Source: Clarireedia homoeocarpa (taxonomy: Eukaryota; Ascomycota; Leotiomycetes; Helotiales; Rutstroemiaceae). Taken from it: DNA of 64,000 nt. Made by a program: the position numbers and the translations under genes. Shown here one piece after another: positions 22,498 to 32,826 of this stretch; position 1 is the first letter of the stretch; every line of letters begins with the position of its first letter. The DNA lies in the NCBI GenBank assembly GCA_001465935.1, contig LNKV01000039.1:124001-188000 (forward strand), read 5' to 3'. A model generated the notes under the pieces. It was not told the origin of the DNA and did not search any database. It saw nothing but the letters and a program-made list of their open reading frames with translations.

Positions 22498-23499
22498 ATG
22501 CATTTCACACGATTCATTGCCGCTGCCATCCTCGCAGCTCCTTTCGTTGTTGGTCAATCATCTGACTTCGGTGGTGAATTCCCAACCGGCACTGCAGAGT
22601 TGACGTCTGGACATGTACGACCTACCGGTTTCCCAAAACAAGGTGGTGGATTCAGCGGATCTGCAGGAGGTTTTGCCCAAGCATCAGGCTTTGGAGGCCA
22701 TCACCACGGAGGTAGCCACAGCGGCCATGCACACGCTACCGGAGCAGCCAAGCCATCTGGTTTCGGCGGAAAGGATGGACACGGTCATCATTCAACAGGT
22801 AGTGGTTTCGGTGGTGCTGCCCCCACTGGTTCATTTGGAGTTAAACCATCCGGCTTTGCTGATGCAGGCGAAGAAGGTGGATTCAATGGAGCCGAGAGCG
22901 GATCCTCCATCTTCGCTAAACAAACTGGCCACCAAAGACGTGAAAAGAAAGCCAGCGCCAGCGCCTTCTCCACTGGCACTGTTCTAGGAGGCGAGATACA
23001 AAGGCCCAGTGGTGTCGCTCCATCCGGTGGTGCTCACCCATCCGGATTCGGTGGTGAAGGTCATAGTCACGGACACGCCAGACCTACCGGATTCAGTGGT
23101 GAAGGTCATAGTTACGGACACACCAAACCTACCGGAGCCAAGTTCCGCAACTTCCCATCAGGCACAGCTTCTTTCGAAGGCGGCCACGCTCATCCCACTG
23201 GTGGTTTTGGTGGTGAAGAGGGTCATGGACATGGACATGGACAAGGTTTCCCGTTCCCATCTGGCTCTGGCTTCCCTTCTGGCTCTGGCTTCCCTTCTGG
23301 AGCTAAGCCCACTGGTGGTTTTCCCACTGGTGGTTTTCCCACTGGTGGTTTTCCCACCGGTGCTTTTCCCACCGGTGCTTTTCCCACGGGCGATTTTCCC
23401 ACCGGTGCCTTCCCAAGCGGAGGTGCTGCGTCAACAGGTGGTTTCGGCGGCGGTGACTTCAGCGGATCTGCTGCATTCCCAGAACCCACTGCTGCATAA
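22498..23499 (+). CDS. Secreted Gly/His/Pro-rich repeat protein
   Basis: Intronless, 333 aa. The start at 22498 gives a clear signal peptide (MHFTRFIAAAILAAPFVVGQ); the in-frame upstream sequence is leader. The mature part has no cysteine and is mostly Gly, Ser, Thr, Pro, Phe and His. Repeat motifs are PTGF/PSGF units scattered through the protein and seven perfect-register pentapeptides FPTG(G/A/D) near residues 270-305. Histidine clusters (HHHGGSHSGHAHA, GHGHH, GHGHGHG) could bind Cu, Zn or Ni ions. A single dibasic site (HQRREKK, about residues 143-149) could be a Kex2 cleavage site. No GPI-anchor signal is visible. It is probably a cell-wall or extracellular-matrix protein; no characterised homologue is recognised. 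Repeat number is likely polymorphic. Confidence 0.85.
   Translation: MHFTRFIAAAILAAPFVVGQSSDFGGEFPTGTAELTSGHVRPTGFPKQGGGFSGSAGGFAQASGFGGHHHGGSHSGHAHATGAAKPSGFGGKDGHGHHSTGSGFGGAAPTGSFGVKPSGFADAGEEGGFNGAESGSSIFAKQTGHQRREKKASASAFSTGTVLGGEIQRPSGVAPSGGAHPSGFGGEGHSHGHARPTGFSGEGHSYGHTKPTGAKFRNFPSGTASFEGGHAHPTGGFGGEEGHGHGHGQGFPFPSGSGFPSGSGFPSGAKPTGGFPTGGFPTGGFPTGAFPTGAFPTGDFPTGAFPSGGAASTGGFGGGDFSGSAAFPEPTAA
23308..23412 (+). repeat. 15-bp coding minisatellite (7 copies)
   Basis: Seven 15-bp units of the type CCCACTGGTGGTTTT encode PTG(G/A/D)F. The first three are nearly identical and the later ones diverge at silent and G/A-changing positions, consistent with recent expansion at the 5' side. Confidence 0.95.
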
Positions 23500-24899
23500 A
23501 ATGTTGAGTTGGTGAATGGTCTCCATGATTTATTGGATGGATGGATGGATGGATGGAATAAAAGTTCCGACGTAGTATTTGATGTTTGCAGGGTGGGATA
23601 CTCAGAACAGCACGCCCACTGTTGTCGTTCTCTTCGTGCTTAACGGCTTTGATAGCGTTTTCTTGTATATATTGGGTGCCCCTGTATTGTATGATAGAGC
23701 GAGGCCCGATAAATTTGATCACTGATCACTCCAAATCTGCGCATTTCTCATGTAAATGAATGGTGAAATGAGCCTATATCTCCTAGTTCGCATTATCGGC
23801 TGGACTGTCGCGATGGCGAATGCTTTTTTATGAAAGACCACGATGCTAACACCCGAAAGACAATTGGATGATGAAATTATCACAATATTTTAGGCTTCTA
23901 GGCAATGTGAGAGAAAAGACAACACACCAAAGCTGTGGATTATCGAACTTCACCAAAGACTCTTAAGTTCAATTATATATTTAAGTAGTATTAAAAGTCT
24001 AAATCCAATCTAAACAATAAGATTCAAATACTAACTGTGAAGATCTCAATTATTAAATAGCACTACAAGAACGATGAGATTTACATACTTGGTATGCTGT
24101 CTTTTCCCGACACCCCGCAGGTCTTTAGGGTAATTGGTTGACAGCAGCTGTAATAAATTGTCCTAAAACGACTTATTTTTGCTGAATTGGAGGTGTTGGT
24201 GCAGTATACCTTGATTTCAACGATGTCTTGGTGATACCAAGCTATGCTCAGTCCCTGAGTTAGTGCCGGGCGTGCTGTCATGAAGTGATGCTGGTGCTCC
24301 CTTTGGGCTATAATTGATAAAATTCATATTGTCGTCTGAGAACCCAGGGCGTCCCTCTTCCATGATGATGCTGCTATGCTCCAGGTCGTCGCGCTCTGTG
24401 GATAGGCCTGCTTCTTACTGATGTCTCTTGCGGATGCCTTGCATTCCTTCCTCTTGCATCGCGCGCTTGAGCCCTTCCTTGGCCGTGTTTTTGGAATATC
24501 TTTTCTGCATCGCTTGGTCTCTCAGCTCCCTTCACTTTCGCATGACTGCTTCTTGTGCGTTATGGAGCAAATTCACAAAAATTTTCCTATCCCAATCCAG
24601 TGAATATGACCGCCTGCCCGAGCTCTTCAAACCTCGCCTTGCACAAGCCTTGTAAAGAAATGGGCTTCCTCGTATCAACGTAAGCGACCACATTTGTACC
24701 AAAGCCCACCATAACCAATCATAACAAGCTTTCACAAATGAACGCAAGGTTCTGGAAATGAGAGATGATGACGAAACGAGCCTCCTACAAGACAAATATA
24801 GAAGTCTTCTGACTCTGATATGGCATGACTTGTAACAAAGCATCATTCCAACCGACAGTTCTTCCTCTCCCTCAATCCCTAAAAACACTCTCATCATTC
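23500..24899. other. Intergenic, partly AT-rich
   Basis: A (GGAT)n tract lies at about 23534-23557. A strongly AT-rich stretch at about 23870-24070 is stop-dense in all frames and may be an old RIP-affected relic. No supported gene. Confidence 0.55.
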
Positions 24900-25124
24900 A
24901 TGGACCCCGCCGAAGCCCGCAGACAAGTGAACAACGCAATCGCGCACTCCGACTCCGCCACCATCGGACGTCTAGTCGATGCAGCGCTGTCGTATCAACG
25001 GAAGCGCTTGGAGAACCAGACTAGAAAAACAGTAACGCTTGAGACAGTGGAGAAAGCGACAGTGGTATTGGGGAGTGCGGGGAACGAAAAGGATGTTGGA
25101 GAGAAGATGAAAGAGGGTGAATGA
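24900..25124 (+). CDS. Small hypothetical protein (74 aa)
   Basis: ATG at 24900 opens a 74-aa intronless frame: MDPAEARRQVNNAIAHSD, then alternating basic/acidic helices (ALSYQRKRLENQ) and a charged tail (KDVGEKMKEGE). Composition is that of a soluble, helical, possibly coiled-coil protein and is more protein-like than neighbouring chance frames. No family recognised. Confidence 0.4.
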   Translation: MDPAEARRQVNNAIAHSDSATIGRLVDAALSYQRKRLENQTRKTVTLETVEKATVVLGSAGNEKDVGEKMKEGE

Positions 25125-25597
25125 TGGGCCACGGTTTGTGTTCCTGCAGCAAGTGTGATTGTGATGGCGCTTACTATCCTTTATAGTGGGGGTGATAACG
25201 AGACTCGGTGGAGGGTGGAAGTAGTTTGATGGATCGGGGAGCGGTTTTGCCATTTTTCTAGTGACCTTTCCAGAATAGCACGACATGTCGTCACTACCGA
25301 CCAACTGGGCATCTCGTCTACTACTGTAGATAATTCTGCGATACTCCATGCTTCGCTATCTCCGCACCAGAGCTATCGAATTTTCTGCTTCGCAATCCTA
25401 GTCTTTCTGACCCCTCGCCTGACACGTTACCTTCAAACAATGCGTAGCGATTCCACCATGCGAAAGACTAGGATAATATGTATATGATAGCATCTACAGT
25501 ACGTCTTGGACTACTACTCCAGAAGATCCGGTCCACATGTACACTAAACAAGCAAACATACTAATAATAATAATGATATGAAGTTTCAACGCCTCAT
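25125..25597. other. Intergenic
   Basis: No gene seen; 3' flank of the small ORF and of the convergent RNase gene. Confidence 0.6.
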
Positions 25598-26202
25598 CTA
25601 CAAATCAATCCTGTCCAATAGTTGTCTCCCATCCCTCCCCTCATGATGTCTCCTCTCACTCCCATCGGGTGTCGAATAACTTCCCTTCCCACCTGCATTA
25701 ACACTATCATCCTGACACTCGGTGAAGCCGTTACTTGTACTCCCATCATGTGTGATTACGGCGCAGAAAACCGCGCTTTGATAATCTGTCGCGATACTGC
25801 CGATTACAACGCGGTCGGCGCCGGGGGAGGTAGAGCCGTCGAAAATCTTGCCGTTGGAAAGGATAGGGAATTCGAGGTAGGGTTTTTGCGCTGCAGGGAG
25901 GAATTTGAACTTTTCGTAGTCTGTTGATCGGGTGGTTAGCTACAGATTGTGCATGGTGGGAAGGTGGGTGGGAATCAGTGGGGACAACGGACCATTATAG
26001 GCGTGCGGATACTTGTCGGTACCGACGGTCTTCTTTTCAGATGCGAGACGCAGGGCCTCGGTGCATGATGCATTTATGTCAGATTGATCGTAGGTAGATT
26101 TGTTATCGCAATTGCAGCCTGTGGGCTCGTCATCTGCAATCGAGGACACCGTTAGTGTGAGCAAGTAGAAGGCAGGGGTTTTCCCTCACAAATGGTAGCC
26201 AT
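25598..26202 (-). CDS. RNase T1/N1-family guanyl-type ribonuclease
   Basis: Microbial ribonuclease that cleaves single-stranded RNA, in characterised members after G. Exons on the minus strand: 26202-26190 (13 bp), 26133-25993, 25920-25598; introns 56 and 72 bp with branch sites CACTAACGG and TAGCTAACC; 158 aa. All catalytic positions of the family are present: His in YPHAYN, Glu in PYLEFPIL, Arg in SPGADRVV, His in AVITHDG. Four cysteines are placed for the usual disulfides (CNC near the N-terminus, one before the substrate loop, TEC near the end). Compared with RNase T1 it has a ~35-residue charged C-terminal extension (ERRHHEGRDGRQ). The spliced model has no signal peptide, which is odd because the family is normally secreted (see findings). 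Start choice is therefore the main uncertainty. Confidence 0.85.
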
Positions 26203-27020
26203 TATGGTAATGATGTGTCTGATATCAATAGCGAAAGGCTTTCGATGGTGTGTTAAGAAGTATCTGAGAAATTGAGGGCGATTGGGCCCAACAAGAACGA
26301 AAAGAGATGTGGTACTTATACCTCACTGAGCAATGCCGTTCAGATTTACCTTTTCATAAACCCCTCCGTTATCGAGCGTCCTGGTCAATTTGGATCAAGC
26401 TGACGTACCCCTCGACTGCGAACCTCATGTGGCCCCTTGTATTGCACGTCGCAGGAGTACTGCCGGTGCTAGTTATCACGGCGCAGATATTGGTTGTGCA
26501 GGGGGAAGAATCAAGCTTTGATCGATCGACGTAGTCGAGATAGCGGCCCGGTCTGCTCTAGCACGTGGGGCCTAAGGGGGTCTAAGAGGGCCTAAGAGAG
26601 TCTAAGATGGTCTAAGATGGCTGTGTGGACCAGCTGATTGCGAATTGTATGGACACGTTCTGCCCATTCGTCTTCGGTTACTTCGAAACAGAAACTTCAA
26701 ACTGGTTTTCATACAAACATATAGGGTTCATTGGTCAAGTAGTAATTTTCTCTCCTTGCTTATGTAACCATCTACAGTGTTGTTGTCACTTTTGATAATG
26801 CCTCATTCAACTTTCAGATGAGTACGTCGCCGGTAGACTCTAGGATTCTACAATATTAAATTTCCTCTTATTATCGAACGGCTACCACTGCTGCCTAATC
26901 TCTATCCTCCGTCACGTTACTCGTAGCCGCAGTGGAAGGAAGACTGGTTTGTTTCCTATACATAAGTAGCTATACTCTCGGGTCTACACCCAGTCTTCAT
27001 CCCAACTGAGACGCAAAAGC
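26203..27020. other. Intergenic with a decamer repeat
   Basis: Probable divergent promoter of the RNase gene and the 2EXR gene. A tandem decamer array occupies about 26566-26622; otherwise no coding signal. Confidence 0.6.
26566..26622. repeat. Degenerate 10-bp tandem array
   Basis: Five to six units of the form (G)YCTAAGRKRG, for example GTCTAAGAGG and GTCTAAGATG, between the divergent RNase and 2EXR genes. Helical-turn spacing would present each unit on the same face of DNA. Confidence 0.8.
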
Positions 27021-27899
27021 ATGGCCGCAACATCATTCCACCATCTTCCGTTCGAGATTCGGCAGATGGTTTACATACTTCTGATCGACAAAACCTCACC
27101 AAGGCTCATCACCTCCCCTAGTAGCAAGAGGAATGTCAGGCCACCAGCAAAAGGAAACGCAGCATTGTTTCTAGTGAGCAGACTGGTATATGCTGATTTT
27201 GCCTACCTATATTACTCTAAGAATCAGTTCGTTGCTGGTACTGGTCTTGAAAATTCAGCAACCAAAGGCAATATTCATGGCTTTAGGTCGTTCTTGTCTC
27301 GTGTACCTCGCCATCATATCAACTACATTACTCGTCTGCAAATCGTGGTATATGCGGAAAACTACCATCCATATCCCACGACCGTAATGGCCTACGATCA
27401 TTTCATGTACACCACCATGCAGCTGTCGGCCTTTCAAAAAATCGCTATCATGATTAGTGAACAATTTCTGGGCTTACAAGAAATTCGTCTCTACTTCGGA
27501 TACAATTCACACGATATAGAAGCAAGTAGGACAAACTACACTTTTGCCCAAGGTGTGTAACAAAATTTATACTAGAGATACATTTCTGATGTGATACACT
27601 TAGGCAGTCCTGACCCGGCTGAGCAACGAAGTATCTTTAAGTCAATTACTGCGCTTCTTCAGCATATTAAGTTGAGAAAGGTGTTACTAGATATACAAGG
27701 CTTTTTGGATCATTCTCCCCTTCCGAGGTACAGGCCCGGCTATGTTATTCAAAGACTCATCAAGAATGCAGCTATGCAAGCTATTGCAGAGCAAGACAAG
27801 TGGCTAGGCATGGGGAATGGTGAAGCTGGGGAGCATTCGCGCTGGAGGCTGAACGAAGCTGCGTCGAATGAGGCCGTCGGGTTTATTGTACGCGACTAA
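27021..27899 (+). CDS. 2EXR/F-box-like domain protein
   Basis: Two exons: 27021-27552 and 27604-27899 (intron 51 bp, GTGTGT...CTTAG), 275 aa. The N-terminus (FHHLPFEIRQMVYILLI) matches the fungal 2EXR/F-box-like pattern of Leu-Pro-x-Glu-Ile-Arg-x-x-(V/I)-(W/Y). It is followed by a block with LFLVSRLVYADFAYLYYSKNQF, typical of these proteins, where a conserved hydrophobic strand follows the recognition of old residues 'N..L...Y..N.F'. The rest is family-variable. Such proteins are numerous in filamentous ascomycetes; a substrate-adaptor role is presumed but not shown. Confidence 0.8.
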
Positions 27900-28251
27900 T
27901 GATTGTTGTTCCAAACAGACGCTCCTATACAAATCAACGGATTGTGTGCAACATCCAATTAATCATATATCCTACATCGTTCATCAATTTGGAACTACAG
28001 TTGAATTTGATATTTTGACTTAGGTAAAATCGCAGCCCTGCATTCCAAGCTATTGCTTCATCATTGAGGTTAATGAATATCAAATTCAAAAGAGGGACGA
28101 ACTCCGAGAATCCCTGGTATGCAATATCACGTCAGCATGCATTGAGTGTATAGTCTCCGTTGTGGAAACAGAGCGGGGTCACAAGGTGCGTCCAGTATAA
28201 ATTGACCTGAGGTGAAGAGGTCTACTTAAGGGAAAACGTCAAATATACACG
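27900..28251. other. Intergenic, promoter of FAD oxidoreductase
   Basis: Contains a TATA-like TATAAAT at 28196-28202, about 50 bp upstream of the first in-frame ATG. No gene seen. Confidence 0.5.
28196..28202 (+). promoter_or_regulatory. TATA-like element
   Basis: TATAAAT 50-77 bp upstream of the two candidate start codons of the FAD oxidoreductase. If functional it favours the downstream ATG at 28279. Confidence 0.35.
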
Positions 28252-30037
28252 ATGCACTTGCTCATTACTTCTCGCAATATGATGCTTTTAAATATTGCTA
28301 CGTGGGCTCTACGAGCACAAGGTGCATCGAATGCTGTTCAACATTGTGTGCGTAAAATCCTCCCAACCCCGCTCGTTCATGGCAGTTGATAGTCGTAGTG
28401 CGGTGACCTCTACAATCAATTCCCTTCGATCGTTTCATTTCCAAATAACACTGATTACAACTCCACCTTGTATTCATATTATACAGCACAAGAAGTTTCT
28501 ATTGATCCAAAATGCTTCTTCTCGCCAAGCTCCGAGGCTGACATCGCTAGTGCACTGTCTCTTCTTTCTCGACACAACTGCTCGTTCGCGATCAAAAGTG
28601 GCGGTCATGGAATCTGGGGAGGCATAGCAAATATTCAGAACGGTGTGAGTATTGATCTGGCGAAGTTCAACGCTCTAGAGATTGAAAATCAAGGTAATGA
28701 AACTGTTGTGAAGATAGGTGTGGGTATGAAATGGGGCCAAGTTTATAATTTACTCGATGCTCAAGGACTTGTGGTCCCTGGTGGACGGTGGGGAGGTGTT
28801 GGTGTAGGAGGTTTAACGCTGGGTGGTGAGTAGAAGTGGCGCTGAATAAACACGGAAACTTAACAGATATATAGGTGGGATTTCGTTCTTCTCTACACGA
28901 GTTGGATTCGTTTGTGACAACATTATCAATGCACAGGTATGAGCATCATTTCTTCGTTTCTCTTCTCCTGGTTAACTGAATTCCTACCTAGGTCGTGCTA
29001 GCCTCTGGTGAAATCGTCAATGCTAATGCAACATCCCATCCACAACTTTTGCGGGCACTCAAAGGTGGCTCCAATAACTTTGGTGTTGTCACTCGACTTG
29101 ATCTCCTCGCATTTCCACAAGGCAAATTCTGGGGCGGACAGATAATCCACCCATATACCCTAGCTGCGCTGGAACACTTTGTCGATGCCGTTAGCACCTA
29201 TTCCAGTGATCCTGAATTCGATACTTATGCATCTTTGATTTTCAGCTTTGTTTTTAACTCGGGCAGCCGGATCTTCATCAGCAACGTGCAATACACGCAA
29301 GAGCACAACTTCCCTTCGACTTTAGCTCCATTCACCGGCTACGAACCGGATGCTCAAGTCACAAACACCGTGAGGTTTTCCAATCTAAGCGATTTTGCAG
29401 ACACGAATAGTGACTCGGATGGCCCCAACGGTGCAACAAGGTAAGTCATTAAACTTTTTTTTCCTAAATCATTTCTGTTGACCGGCCTACTTAGAAATTT
29501 CTACTTCACGAGAACGTATGGAAGCTCCCCTGCTCTCACTCGGCAAATGTACGACATATATAATGAAACAGTATCGGCAGCGGTACCGCTCCTAACTGAA
29601 GAAGCGAGCTGGAGTCTTACAGCGGAGCCATTCCCACCTGTCCTCACCCAGTGGGGCGATAGGAAAGGAGGTAATGTTCTAGGTCTGCATGCAGATGATG
29701 GCCCACTAATTCGTACGTATCCCAACCCACACACTTCATAACAAAATGAATTTACAAATCGCCAGTATGGCTCGTAACAGTGTTCTGGCACGACCCTACC
29801 AACGATGCTATCATCGCCGAAACAATCGCAGGTTTCTTCTCAAAAATCGACTCGCTTGCGCAAGAATCAGGCCTGTACAGTAGTTACTCGTATCTGAATT
29901 ATGCAGATAAGACACAGCCTGTGATTGAAGGATATGGACCTGAGAATTTAGCATTCCTCAGAAATGTCAGTAGGAAGTATGACCCGCATGGCGTCTTCCA
30001 GAAGTTGGTTCCGGGAGGATTTAAGTTGGGAGTATAG
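28252..30037 (+). CDS. Secreted FAD-linked oxidoreductase (BBE family)
   Basis: Berberine-bridge-enzyme-type flavoprotein oxidising small molecules or oligosaccharides. Six exons: 28252-28347, 28399-28825, 28875-28936, 28992-29440, 29495-29712, 29766-30037 (introns 49-55 bp, good donors GTGAGT, GTATGA, GTAAGT, GTACGT), 507 aa. An in-frame ATG at 28279 is an alternative start; both give a hydrophobic secretion signal (MMLLNIATWALRAQG). Key motifs: FAIKSGGHGIWGG (His for covalent 8-alpha attachment of FAD), GGRWGGVGVGGLTLGGG (flavin/phosphate loop, no second Cys linkage), GFVCDN, LLRALKGGSNNFGVVT, and C-terminal RKYDPHGVFQKLVPGGF. The first intron (GTGCGT...GTAG) is least certain but restores the family CC..L pattern. 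It lies next to two other small-molecule enzymes. Confidence 0.92.
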
Positions 30038-30671
30038 ATAGTAGCTCCTGCGGGAAGTTTTATTTTCCGTTTTGGGGAAATGCCGAATTCGGTCGAGTGA
30101 CCTATCTTCATGCGTAAACCTTTCAATATCACATCACATCAAAAAATAGTTGAACCGGTCATTTCTGCAGATTAATGTTACACAAGCTTTTGATTACTTT
30201 TCTTCATGTCCCTATGTGTAGTAATCAGCCTCGGATGGTACACATACATGTGGGGAACCTTCGATGAAATGATTACTTATCACCGCATTTTGTTTCGGCA
30301 AGACAACGAGCGCATGATGTGTATTGCAGGCACCATATCAAGGTAGGATTGCGCTGAGCACTCGGAATTATAATCTGCGCATAACATCACCTATCATTGT
30401 TGTGTACATTGAGTTCTTCCGAGGCCTGATGCTTGATGAGTATCGAACACATAGGAGTGCTACGTCCGTAGTGTATGTCGTAATGATGATATGTTTCTTA
30501 CCTCAAGTATATATGAAGGAGTCAGTGCTTGGGACTGACTCTTTGCCCATCTTCATCTTATTATCATTTCCATCTTCATCACCATTGTCAACCAAACTCA
30601 CACTCACATCAGTAGCACAGCTTCAATCACATTAATTCCATCTTCATCAACAACCATTCATCTGCCCCAAA
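30038..30671. other. Intergenic
   Basis: 3' flank of the oxidoreductase and promoter of the flavin-reductase-like gene; short CA-rich leader just before 30672. No gene seen. Confidence 0.6.
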
Positions 30672-31567
30672 ATGTCTCGCCCAGATATATTCTACCAGCC
30701 TCCTCTCGGTGAGAAATCCGGCCTCCCGCACGACCCCTTCAAATCCTTCGTAATCCCCCGCCCCATTGGCTGGATAAGCACAACCAGCAAAGAGGGACAA
30801 GACAACCTAGCTCCTTTCTCTCAGTTCACCAATGTATCTTTTGACCCTCCTACTATTCTGTTCATCGGTCATCAATCTGTGTACAAAAGGGATAGTAAGG
30901 ATTCTGTGCGGAATGCCAGAGATACAGGAGAGTTTGTTTGGAATATGTCGACGTGTGTATTTATCTATTTATTTCCGTTTTCTGAACTAATTGCCCTCTA
31001 GGCTTGCCCTCCGTGAAGCCACTAATGCTTCAGCCCTCGAGTCCCACGATGATGAGTTTCCGATTTCCCACGTAACAAAGATACCTAGCCGCATTGTCAA
31101 GCCGCCGCGCGTAGCAGAGTCCCCGGTGCAGTTTGAGTGTAAAGTGCATTCGATATTGCGGATCGCGGGGAATTCGCTTGTGGGGCATTCGGATATCGTT
31201 ATTGGACGGGTGGTAGGGATCCATGTTAGGGGGGAGTTTATTACTGATGAGGGTGTAAGTGTTTCTTTTCTTTAAATTGTTTTATTTTCTACGAAAGGGG
31301 TAAGAGAGTGGGCGGGAAGATGGTGAGGACGGAGAGGTTATGGATGAGGGCTGATGAGGAGATTAGTTATTCGATGTTTTGAAGGCGGCGCCGTTGGCGA
31401 GATTGGGATATCATCAGTATACGGCGATTAATAATGTCTTTGAGATGAAGATGCCGTTTATGCCAGATGATAATGTTAGTGGAAATATCTTAGGTGGAGA
31501 GGTTCCAAAGGATGAATCTCATGAAGAGACGAAACAGGTGCAAGGTTTTAGGAATGAGAAGGTATAG
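30672..31567 (+). CDS. Flavin-reductase-like FMN-binding protein
   Basis: Split-barrel FMN-binding protein of the flavin reductase/DIM6-NTAB type, 244 aa. Exons 30672-30952, 31002-31254, 31367-31567. Motifs: SFVIPRPIGWISTTS at the N-terminus, NLAPFSQFTNVSFDPP (flavin-binding loop), FECKVHSI, HSDIVIGRVVGIHV and the closing PLARLGYHQYTAI...FEMKMP. Intron 1 is 49 bp with CTAAT branch. Intron 2 is 112 bp (GTAAGT...ATTAG), twice the local norm, and is needed to reach the DVLKAAPLARL block in frame. Without it the frame ends at a stop at 31379-31381, so an alternative view is a one-base frameshift near 31372. It lies 640 bp from the FAD oxidoreductase in the same orientation; it could regenerate or share flavin chemistry, which is inference only. 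Confidence 0.85.
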
Positions 31568-31817
31568 ATGCTTTCTCTTCGAGCTTGTCCGACCTGAGTA
31601 TTATTCCTGGTCCGCAGATTTCATTGCGAGTCAGCCCAAGGATTGGTTAATTAAGGACCTCGAATGTTGTTGCTTTGGACCATCATTCTCGTTTGATCTC
31701 AATTCTTGATTTATTTATTAGTCAATCTAGATATATCCCCCATAGTACGACAGTCCCATACCATGACTCCAGTAATACTTCTTTCGCTTCTAAGTAGCAG
31801 AACTACGTAACTATCCC

Positions 31818-32826
31818 CTACCTTAGATACACCCAACCCCACGTAATGGCCACCAATCCCACAGCACGTGGAACAGCTACCTTTGCAACCCCCAGTAAAA
31901 TCCTTCTCGTCCTCTTTTCCGCCTCTTCGGCATGCTCTACCTTATCATTCTCCCTTGGAAACGGGATTCCCACCGGGACATCCACTCCCAAAAATTTACA
32001 CAAAGGCTCCCACCCATCGCCCATCTTATACTCGAGCTTCCGCTCCTCGGGAACTATTTCCCTTATCTCCCTATAATACCCTTCATACCTTTCCTTCGCA
32101 TGCTGCTCAATTTCCTCCGGGGTTTTCGCGTTGAAGAAACCAAATAGCACTTTCCGCGTTGCTTGGACGGCACGAAACCCCATGATGTACCAGCAGATCC
32201 AGCCGCTGATAGTGGCCATGGGCTGAGTCATCACGCGATCGAGGAGCTCGGGCTTGAAAGATGCCCACCAGGAATCGAAGTCTCGTTGAACAATGACGAC
32301 TTTGGCGTTGGGGTAGGCGCGGATAAGTTGCGGGGCAAAAGGAGATGCAAGGTCGGTTACAGCATCGTCTGGAAGTGTCAGTTCCGGACCTTTTAGATAA
32401 CATGAAATATAGAGAGTAGAATTTATAGAGCAGGAATGAGCATGTGACCTTATTTCATGACTAGACGGCTCAGCATATAGGAGCCTCAAGACTTTAAGTC
32501 TCCGCGTATTGTCTCAGCTCTGATCTTGCTCCCTTACAGAATCGCATTCATAACCTACATTTAGAGCCCCAGAGAGCATCCCAATCCGAGCGCTGAAACG
32601 GCGGTCTCTCTGGCATGCCCCAGCCATGGACTTCCGGCCATGTCGCTTCCGCCGCCTGCTCAATGCCCGTCCAAGGGGACAATATGATATCCTCCATCAG
32701 ACCATGGTGTGGTTTGAATCCCAGGATCTGATAGGCACGTGCCATCGACTTTGTCGCCGTGCGAAAGAGACCAGCGTTGATTATTTTTAGACCATCATGG
32801 TCTTTGGACTTCGATTTCGTCGTCAT
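31818..32826 (-). CDS. P-loop sulfotransferase-like protein
   Basis: Two exons: 32826-32559 and 32368-31818 (intron 190 bp, GTAGGT...TTCCAG), 272 aa. The N-terminus carries the PAPS-type P-loop region (NAGLFRTATKSMARAY); after the splice, DAVTDLASPF and the second signature AKVVIVQRDFDSWWASF match fungal proteins of the Sulfotransfer_4 type, often mislabelled NAD-epimerase. The C-terminus ends in a hydrophobic segment (AVPRAVGLVAITWGWVY), possibly a membrane anchor. Strict sulfotransferase activity is unproven for this fungal clade. It converges on the flavin-reductase-like gene with only 250 bp between stops. The intron is the longest in any intact gene here. Confidence 0.88.

Noticed and set aside
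23009..23515. 168-codon second frame within the Gly/His-rich gene
   Set aside because: Generated by the 15-bp repeat being open in more than one frame; the frame with the signal peptide is the gene.
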